From: Deltaproteobacteria bacterium UBA2957
GTDB taxonomy: Bacteria > Myxococcota_A > UBA796
Reading direction: 5' to 3'
Assembly: GCA_002348535.1 (NCBI GenBank)
Contig: DEBL01000383.1
Span: 1-7,799, forward strand
Length of the DNA stretch: 7,799 nucleotides
The notes under the pieces were generated by a model that was not told the origin of the DNA, did not search any database, and worked only from the letters and a program-made list of their open reading frames with translations. The position numbers and the translations under genes were made by a program. Shown piece after piece: positions 1-4,621 of this stretch (position 1 is the stretch's first letter; each line of letters begins with the position of its first letter).

Positions 1-131
1 GCTGCAGTTGGATTGTCGGGATGGAGTTGAACAGCCAACGGACCCGGAGGTGAGTTAATCGCTGGACCCTCCTCATCCTCACCTGAATCACAAGCCATGT
101 ACGAGAGCGTCACCAAAACAAAAATGCGCAT
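1..131 (-). CDS. Probable lipoprotein, N-terminal fragment (runs off left edge)
   Basis: The minus strand is open from an ATG at 131 to the left edge (43 codons), with an in-frame TAA at 135-137 just upstream, so this ATG is the first possible one. A strong AGGAG sits 6 nt before it. The product starts Met-Arg, then a short hydrophobic run (IFVLVTLSYMA), then Cys14 followed by the acidic segment DSGEDEEGP and a Pro-rich stretch. That arrangement resembles a lipoprotein signal peptide with Cys14 as the lipidated residue. It is not ideal: the signal is short, has one positive charge, and has Tyr at -3 where Leu/Val/Ile is usual. The visible part gives no function. A weaker competing reading is a plus-strand C-terminus ending at 58. 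I prefer this one because it has both an RBS and a signal-like N-terminus. Confidence 0.6.
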   Translation of the reverse strand, partial: MRIFVLVTLSYMACDSGEDEEGPAINSPPGPLAVQLHPDNPTA

Positions 132-324
132 CCATTACTCCTGCTGACTGGCGTCACCTATAACCGAGACGGCAATTTGAAAAATGGGGCGTCCGGTTTG
201 CCTGACGATCCGCGAGGCATCGCGTTTGCAGCGCAACACAAGCACAACAATCCATCGACTTGCCGACAACAGTGGCGTCGGACGCGGGACTTATGCGTGA
301 GCCTCGCCATTCGAGCACGTGAAC
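132..324. other. Intergenic stretch between two minus-strand genes
   Basis: There are 193 nt between the epimerase stop and the lipoprotein start, both on the minus strand. I see no coding frame with a start and RBS. A small perfect hairpin lies at 211-224 (CGCGA, loop GGCA, TCGCG), but no T-run follows it on either strand, so it is not a convincing terminator. A weak promoter-like pair for the lipoprotein gene is TTTTCA (minus strand of 178-183) and TATAGG (157-162) with a 15-nt spacer, too short to rely on. Confidence 0.4.
138..142 (-). promoter_or_regulatory. Shine-Dalgarno AGGAG for the left-edge gene
   Basis: CTCCT on the plus strand reads AGGAG on the minus strand, 6 nt before the ATG at 131. 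It fixes the start of the partial lipoprotein gene and is one of the best ribosome-binding sites in the window. Confidence 0.65.
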
Positions 325-1176
325 TCACAGAAGACAGCGAACCCCTTCACTAAAGCTCCTGCACTTCACTCCAGTCGATCGCTCCAACGCACGGTTATCG
401 GTAACCTCATCTTCGTCCACCGCAGCGATGAGATCGGGGTCGAAGTCGGGAGCAACTCGTGCCAGCTGCACAAAAAGAGCCTTGGGAAGGTGAAGTGGGC
501 GAACCGTTCGATTCATGGCCGAGGCAATCGTCCCCACAATCTCGTTCATTGTGAGCGCCTCGGCTCCCCCCGCATCAAATGCTCGGCTTGGCAGGTCCTT
601 GTCCAAAAACGACAACATTGCATCCGAGAAGTCATCCACGTGAATCGGTTGCCTGCGGTATTCCCCGTTCCCGATCACGGGAACTACGGGTGAGTTCCGA
701 ACCCACCCCGCGAGCGTATGAAAGCTCTCTTTGTGTCGCGGCCGATGATTGACCAATTCCGGTCCATAAGGCGCACTCGGGCGAAGCACAGCGTAAGGTA
801 AGCCCGAATCTTTTAATCGCTGCTCGTCCCGACGCCGACTCTCCCTGTATGGACTTTCCTGATCCCAATGAACGACTGTGCTCGAGGCGTAGACGACTGG
901 ACGGTGAAAGCTCAGCACCGCATCCATAAGCGCCTGATTCGTTTCACGTGCGCCCTTTCCCTTTACCTTCGTGGCCAAATGGACCACAGCATCGAAGGGT
1001 TGATCTCCCACCTTATTCACATCACGCCGATGACGAAGGTCGGCCTTGATCGGCGTAACATTGTTCAGGCGCAACGCCGTAGTGTGATGCAAGGCCACCA
1101 CCTCATGTACCGCCGATGCGCGCACACAAAAATGTGCTCCCACAAAGCTTGAAGCCCCTGTAACCAATAAGCGCAT
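325..1176 (-). CDS. NAD-dependent epimerase/dehydratase-like extended SDR protein
   Basis: A 283-aa soluble Rossmann protein. The N-terminus carries the nucleotide-binding loop TGASSFVG at residues 6-13; the middle Gly of the usual TGxxGxxG is Ser10. Other extended-SDR landmarks follow: Asp46 after the second strand region, HLA at 66-68 and the Ser-rich ASST at 97-100. YRESR at 110-114 occupies the catalytic YxxxK position, with Arg replacing Lys. Next come LRPSAPYGP near 131-139 and the GNGEYRRQPIHVDD segment typical of this family. Family members epimerise, dehydrate or reduce nucleotide sugars and similar substrates, or act as atypical NAD(P)-binding proteins; the substrate here cannot be read. 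The ATG at 1176 has AGGA 6 nt upstream. It is divergent from the SDR gene over 69 nt. The Lys-to-Arg change suggests altered or lost classical catalysis. The family assignment is secure, the function is not. Confidence 0.85.
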   Translation of the reverse strand: MRLLVTGASSFVGAHFCVRASAVHEVVALHHTTALRLNNVTPIKADLRHRRDVNKVGDQPFDAVVHLATKVKGKGARETNQALMDAVLSFHRPVVYASSTVVHWDQESPYRESRRRDEQRLKDSGLPYAVLRPSAPYGPELVNHRPRHKESFHTLAGWVRNSPVVPVIGNGEYRRQPIHVDDFSDAMLSFLDKDLPSRAFDAGGAEALTMNEIVGTIASAMNRTVRPLHLPKALFVQLARVAPDFDPDLIAAVDEDEVTDNRALERSTGVKCRSFSEGVRCLL

Positions 1177-1245
1177 GCTTCATCCTGACACAAAAACAGC
1201 ACCATCAAGCAAGGCACGCGAGAACGCGGTGCGCTACGAACCCCT
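1177..1245. promoter_or_regulatory. Divergent intergenic region with epimerase RBS
   Basis: Only 69 nt separate the divergent starts, so regulatory sites for both genes must lie here or inside the coding ends. The minus-strand gene has AGGA (plus-strand TCCT at 1183-1186) 6 nt before its ATG. The SDR start has no clear Shine-Dalgarno; GAGA near 1220-1223 is weak and distant. I could not pick convincing -35/-10 hexamers for either direction. Confidence 0.45.
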
Positions 1246-2097
1246 ATGCCATCCGCGATATTTCGAGAAAACCTGCTCCAGAATAAGGTCGCCATTGTCA
1301 CGGGTGGGGGTTCTGGAATCGGCGCAGCTTGCAGTCGCGAGCTGGCTCGACTGGGGGCCACCGTCGTCATTGCCTCCCGTGATGAGGATCGCATTGCACG
1401 CGCAGCGGCGGGTCTCACCGATGAACTCCAGTCACCCGTTCACGGCATTGCGACCGACATCCGTAATCGAGACCAAGTGGCCGCACTCACTGACCAGACC
1501 CTCAGCCGATTCGGCCGCATCGATATTCTGGTGAACAATGGAGGCGGCCAGTTCTTCAGCCCAGCACAGTTCATCACGCCCAATGGTTTCGATGCGGTCG
1601 TCGCCACAAACCTCACCGGCACCTGGAACATGACGCAGTCAGTCGCCAACTCGTGGATGATTGAAAACGGTGGCGGTCGTATCATCAACATCACCATGAA
1701 TACAAACCGCGGGTTTCCCGGAATGGCGCACTCCGTTGCTGCTCGTTCCGGCGTTGAAGGACTCACGAAAACCCTCGCAGTCGAATGGGCGTTCGCGGGA
1801 ATCCAGGTCAATGCAATCCAGCCTGGGGTCATCGCCTCATCAGGCCTGAACACCTACCCCGATGCCGCGACAATGATCGAACAGGCTCAACAGCAAATAC
1901 CGGCAAAGCGACTGGGAACGGTAGATGAAGTCGCTTGGCTGGTCGCGTTCCTCGCCTCGCCCGCAGGCTCCTACATCACGGGGCAAATCATGGCTGTCGA
2001 TGGTGGCCGGAGTCATTGGGGTGACACCTGGCCCATTCCCAACCCTGAACCCATGCAGCAGTGCACCATCGCTTCGGAGCCGTGGGAACAATCGTGA
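1246..2097 (+). CDS. SDR oxidoreductase, peroxisomal trans-2-enoyl-CoA reductase (PECR)-like
   Basis: A 283-aa short-chain dehydrogenase/reductase. It has TGGGSGIG at residues 19-26 for the dinucleotide, SRDE after the second strand, NNGGG at 97-101, the segment RGFPGMAHS around 155-163, a PG motif and a C-terminal VDGGRS. The NNGGGQF, GFPxxxHSxAAR and VDGGRS pattern is that of the PECR / 2,4-dienoyl-CoA reductase-like branch, whose members reduce enoyl-CoA or related aldehydes and alcohols with NADPH. In this branch the classical Ser-Tyr-Lys triad is altered. Here the aligned positions are Thr150, Ser163 and Arg167, so the lost YxxxK is probably a branch feature and not damage. The tail after VDGGRS also resembles PECR. 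No in-frame upstream ATG exists after the TGA at 1186. The stop overlaps the GTG of the next gene, suggesting translational coupling. The exact substrate is unknown. Confidence 0.9.
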   Translation: MPSAIFRENLLQNKVAIVTGGGSGIGAACSRELARLGATVVIASRDEDRIARAAAGLTDELQSPVHGIATDIRNRDQVAALTDQTLSRFGRIDILVNNGGGQFFSPAQFITPNGFDAVVATNLTGTWNMTQSVANSWMIENGGGRIINITMNTNRGFPGMAHSVAARSGVEGLTKTLAVEWAFAGIQVNAIQPGVIASSGLNTYPDAATMIEQAQQQIPAKRLGTVDEVAWLVAFLASPAGSYITGQIMAVDGGRSHWGDTWPIPNPEPMQQCTIASEPWEQS

Positions 2098-2345
2098 TTC
2101 CGATAGAGGTTCAGTACTGTCGGGTCTGAAACTACGGTCCACCGGTCGATCGAGCAGCAGCCGCAATCACCAAGGCGCTTGGCGTGCAATCCAGTCGCGT
2201 TGAAGGCGATCGTGGCGAGTTCACCGTACGGTTCAGACGGATGACTGTGGCCTCCAACTTGAACATCCATTTTCCGTGGCATCGCAGCCGGGGCCGCTCA
2301 AAGGGATGCAGGAAAGACCAACCCACATGGCCAGCAAGGCGTTAA
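2094..2345 (+). CDS. Rdx-family (SelW/SelT/SelH-type) selenoprotein with in-frame TGA as Sec
   Basis: This 83-codon frame opens at GTG 2094 (overlapping the SDR stop as GTGA), has TGA at 2127-2129, and ends at TAA 2343-2345. Reading TGA as Sec (U), the N-terminus is VIPIEVQYCRVUNYGPP. It has a beta strand, the CxxU redox motif (Cys9, Sec12) and the Asn-Tyr that follows U in bacterial SelW-like proteins. A helix (DRAAAITKALG) comes next, then VEGDRGEFTVRF, then TVASNLNIHFP, matching the family layout of Gly-x-Phe-x-Val and a closing Phe-Pro. Rdx proteins are small thioredoxin-fold redox proteins using Cys/Sec, mostly of unknown partner. GGGA at 2084-2087 lies 6 nt before GTG. In-frame GTGs at 2061 and 2082 are less well placed. 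The frame is closed upstream by TGA at 2046. The tail from residue 62 onward is basic and unlike the family, so a late frameshift is possible. Alternatives are a nonsense-mutated Cys gene or a sequencing error. The position of the TGA makes Sec the best reading. Confidence 0.78.
2127..2163 (+). promoter_or_regulatory. Sec UGA codon and candidate bacterial SECIS hairpin
   Basis: In bacteria SelB binds a stem-loop just 3' of the Sec UGA, inside the coding region. Fold A: 2135-2139 (CGGTC) pairs with 2148-2152 (GATCG, one G-U). It extends by 2132-2133 with 2153-2154 around a bulged A2134. This leaves an 8-nt loop at 2140-2147 whose last four bases are GGUC, beginning 14 nt after UGA. GGUC in the loop and a bulge in the stem recall the E. 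coli fdhF element, though the loop is closer to UGA here. Fold B, mutually exclusive: 2143-2146 with 2160-2163, loop 2147-2159, starting 17 nt after UGA but with only 4 pairs. Found by eye, not by energy calculation. Confidence 0.45.
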
Positions 2346-2369
2346 CTGTGCGGTTACGCAGAGGATAAT
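2342..2369 (+). promoter_or_regulatory. Possible promoter and RBS just before the GAPDH gene
   Basis: TTAACT (2342-2347) and GATAAT (2364-2369) are separated by 16 nt and resemble sigma-70 -35/-10 boxes; GATAAT differs from TATAAT at one base. Transcription starting about 7 nt downstream would begin at the ATG at 2376, giving a leaderless message. The same stretch also contains GAGGA at 2361-2365, 10 nt before the ATG, usable as an RBS if the gene is read through from the SDR-selenoprotein unit. The two readings are alternatives and neither is proven. Confidence 0.3.
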
Positions 2370-2375
2370 GAAGCA

Positions 2376-3803
2376 ATGACAACGGATTCGCATTTTCTGG
2401 ACTGGACCAAACGAGAGGAACACGCCGAGCGAATGGTGGCACTGATCGGCATGCTGTACCGAGAACGCAGCGTCATTACGACGATCTACGGGAAACCGCT
2501 TCACCACAAGACCCCGATTCAGATCATAAAAGCCCACAAGTATGCCCGGAAGTTCGACGGAAAAACCGCCATCAACATGGCAGAATCCGAGGCGGTGCTT
2601 CGGCGGATGACGGAACTTCAACTCGGTCCAGCCCGCATCGATGTGGGCAAACTGGTCAGCATGGCACGATCGTCGCCGCTTGGCCTCGTGGGGTTTGTCG
2701 ACCAATCATTGGCTGATCTTTCGCTCTCCGACACTGCGGACGCCGATCCAACCGACGTTGTTCTCTACGGATTCGGACGAATCGGACGCCTATTGGCCCG
2801 CATGTTGATCAACAAAGTTGGCGGTGGCCAAAAAGCCCGACTTCGCGCTGTAGTGGTGCGCCCAAAAGGCGGCGAAGACTTGGCTCGAAGGGCAAGCCTT
2901 TTGCGCCGCGACTCTGTTCACGGGCCCTTTCAAGGGAGCATCGATCTCGATCGAGAAAACAACGAGTTCATTATTAATGGCAATCGCGTGAAGCTGTTGT
3001 ACGCGAACTCTCCGAGCGAGATCGACTACACCGCGCACGGGATCCGCAATGCAGTGATCATCGACAACACAGGCAAATGGAGGGATCGTGCAGGACTGAG
3101 TGAGCACCTCAAATCACCCGGCGCGTCCAGAGTATTGCTCACCGCACCCGGCAAGGGTGACATTCCAAATATCGTTTTCGGTGTAAATAGTGAAAGCCTC
3201 TCTGCAGACGAGGCCATCGTTTCCGCAGCCAGTTGCACAACCAACGCCGTGGTGCCTCCGCTGGCTCAGATCCATGCAGAATACGGTATTGAGTCCGGTC
3301 ACATCGAATCCGTACACGCATTCACCAACGACCAGAACCTAACCGACAATTACCACCCTAAAGATCGCCGAAGCCGAAGTGCATCGATGAATATGGTGAT
3401 TACGTCCACCGGCGCCGCCACGGCGGCGGCCAAGGCGTTGCCCGACCTTGCAGGCAAGCTCACTGCTTCCGCGATCCGTGTCCCAACACCCAACGTATCG
3501 CTCGCAATTCTGAACCTAAACTTGGCTCGGCCAACCACTCGAGAAGAGATCAATGAGTTCCTTCGCGGGACCGCAATGGAGGGGGAAATGCAGGACCAAA
3601 TCGACTGGACTGCTGCGCCCGACGTGGTGAGCATTGACCTTGTCGGAAATGATCATGCCAGCATCATCGACGCCACGGCAACACAAACAGACGGCACTAA
3701 AGCCGTGGTCTACGCTTGGTACGACAACGAGTACGGCTACAGCGCCCAGTGCATTCGATTGATGGCGCAGATGATCGGTCTCAGCCGACCGTCGTTGCCC
3801 TAA
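2376..3803 (+). CDS. gap: Glyceraldehyde-3-phosphate dehydrogenase, long form with N-terminal extension
   Basis: Catalyses phosphorylating oxidation of glyceraldehyde 3-phosphate in glycolysis/gluconeogenesis, in the cytoplasm. At 475 aa it exceeds the usual ~335 aa because of a ~130-residue N-terminal domain (LDWTKREEHAERMV onward). This matches the long GAPDH class known from gammaproteobacteria and others. The dinucleotide loop GFGRIGR is at residues 132-138. RRDSVHGPF and ANSPSEIDYTAHGI follow. The catalytic site is SCTTN with Cys287, and His314 in HAFTND lies 27 residues later, the same spacing as Cys149/His176 of classical enzymes. WYDNEYGYS is near the C-terminus. The end of the second Rossmann strand reads VVVRPKGG, without the Asp that confers NAD specificity in classical GAPDH, so NADP use is possible (inference). 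The start has GAGGA 10 nt upstream. It lies 30 nt after the selenoprotein stop and overlaps the opposing phosphatase gene by 4 nt at the 3' end. Confidence 0.95.
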   Translation: MTTDSHFLDWTKREEHAERMVALIGMLYRERSVITTIYGKPLHHKTPIQIIKAHKYARKFDGKTAINMAESEAVLRRMTELQLGPARIDVGKLVSMARSSPLGLVGFVDQSLADLSLSDTADADPTDVVLYGFGRIGRLLARMLINKVGGGQKARLRAVVVRPKGGEDLARRASLLRRDSVHGPFQGSIDLDRENNEFIINGNRVKLLYANSPSEIDYTAHGIRNAVIIDNTGKWRDRAGLSEHLKSPGASRVLLTAPGKGDIPNIVFGVNSESLSADEAIVSAASCTTNAVVPPLAQIHAEYGIESGHIESVHAFTNDQNLTDNYHPKDRRSRSASMNMVITSTGAATAAAKALPDLAGKLTASAIRVPTPNVSLAILNLNLARPTTREEINEFLRGTAMEGEMQDQIDWTAAPDVVSIDLVGNDHASIIDATATQTDGTKAVVYAWYDNEYGYSAQCIRLMAQMIGLSRPSLP

Positions 3804-4495
3804 AGAACCAAGGCCGCGACCACCGTCGCATCATCCGGCCCCTTGTTGCGTGAAACCGCACCCAAAATGGCCTGCGTCGCCGCGGCTGGGTCTCCGTTAG
3901 CATGGGCCCAGAAGGACCCCAGTTCATCAGCGGACACGAAAGCAGTGACTCCATCCGTGACCAAGATTACCGCATCACCAGCGATCACTTCATGGTCCAC
4001 CAGTTCGATGACCTCGCTGACTTCCGGACCCATCCCAAGGAAGTTATCGAGTTTCCTGCCCGAGTCTTCGTCACCAACCGTGAGACGCTGGACGGCGTTT
4101 CCCCGAATTCGAAAGACGTGGGAGTCGCCGACCTGAAACACGTGAACTCGACCGTTGTACACCCACGCCGCAGCCACGGTACAGGCCGCCTTTCCCTGAC
4201 GTTCCCCTCGAATCTCCCAATCAATTTCGGAAATCAAGGAAACCATCGAGGTCGGCGTTGGTTCAATGTACGAGTCGAAAAACTGACTCAGGCGACTAAT
4301 GGTGAGTTGACTCGCCCAGTGGCCATCCGAGACGGTGCTCACACCATCCGCTACGGCGAATACACATCCTCGATCGGCTACGCCACGGGTGCGGACCGGG
4401 TGATCAAGCAAGACAAAGGCATCCTCATTCCGAGAATGCTGGTCTCCCTTGCGGCTGGCTCCCCATGCGCGCGTCTTTGGCGTCCAGTTCAACAC
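3800..4495 (-). CDS. PP2C-type serine/threonine protein phosphatase
   Basis: A 231-aa stand-alone PP2C (PPM) catalytic domain that would dephosphorylate phospho-Ser/Thr using two metal ions. Motifs in order: GDQHSRNEDAF (residues 17-27, metal-binding/active-site start), FAVADGVS (46-53, Asp50 and Gly51), a CTVAAAW strand (105-111), VGDSHVFR (122-129), the LDNFLG segment (149-154), VTDGV (179-183, Asp181) and the terminal DDATVV (Asp221/Asp222). All expected metal-ligand Asp motifs look present. The length is slightly short for the family, with no transmembrane or extra domain. The start is GTG at 4495; a TAG lies four codons upstream, so the start cannot be far away, and AGG elements precede it. 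No partner kinase is in the window. It is divergent from the pentapeptide gene across 126 nt and tail-to-tail with GAPDH (CTAA overlap). Target unknown. Confidence 0.92.
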   Translation of the reverse strand: MLNWTPKTRAWGASRKGDQHSRNEDAFVLLDHPVRTRGVADRGCVFAVADGVSTVSDGHWASQLTISRLSQFFDSYIEPTPTSMVSLISEIDWEIRGERQGKAACTVAAAWVYNGRVHVFQVGDSHVFRIRGNAVQRLTVGDEDSGRKLDNFLGMGPEVSEVIELVDHEVIAGDAVILVTDGVTAFVSADELGSFWAHANGDPAAATQAILGAVSRNKGPDDATVVAALVL

Positions 4496-4621
4496 GGCCT
4501 CAGCCTACCAGATGCGGGCCGCATTTATGGCTGTGCATCGACCGTGTGACGTTCAAGCTTTCTCTATGGCTTTCAGCCGCGCGCGCGATAACAACTGAGT
4601 CGACCACTTTTGGAGGACCTC
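4496..4621. promoter_or_regulatory. Divergent control region between phosphatase and pentapeptide genes
   Basis: These 126 nt must carry at least part of the promoters for both directions. I see CATAAA on the minus strand (4525-4530) and GATAAC on the plus strand (4587-4592) as -10-like sequences, but neither has a good -35 at the right distance. A 10-bp run of alternating CG lies at 4578-4587. No terminator or operator-like palindrome is convincing. Confidence 0.35.
4612..4616 (+). promoter_or_regulatory. Shine-Dalgarno GGAGG fixing the pentapeptide-protein start
   Basis: GGAGG stands 5 nt before ATG 4622. The longest possible frame begins at TTG 4610, which overlaps this sequence, so ATG 4622 is the real start. 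Confidence 0.8.

Noticed and set aside
2..58. Plus-strand C-terminal fragment ending at TAA 56-58
   Set aside because: 18 codons without recognisable content, while the opposite strand has an ATG, a strong RBS and a signal-like N-terminus over the same bases.
211..224. CGCGA/TCGCG hairpin as terminator of the epimerase gene
   Set aside because: Only 5 bp, no T-run, and about 100 nt beyond the stop codon.
319..693. 124-aa plus-strand open frame
   Set aside because: Lies wholly antisense to the well-supported epimerase-like gene and has no family-like sequence.
2168..2186. Hairpin CCAAG-GCG-CTTGG as a terminator after the SDR gene
   Set aside because: No T-run on either strand, and it lies inside the selenoprotein reading frame.
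2132..2326. Minus-strand and overlapping frames in the SDR-GAPDH gap
   Set aside because: No RBS or family resemblance; the Sec-containing plus-strand frame explains the region better.
3902..4549. 215-aa plus-strand open frame
   Set aside because: Antisense to the PP2C gene, whose motifs are complete; its translation is low-complexity and unlike a protein family.
4578..4587. Alternating CG run as a Z-DNA or regulatory element
   Set aside because: Ten bases is short and expected by chance in GC-rich DNA; nothing else supports a function.
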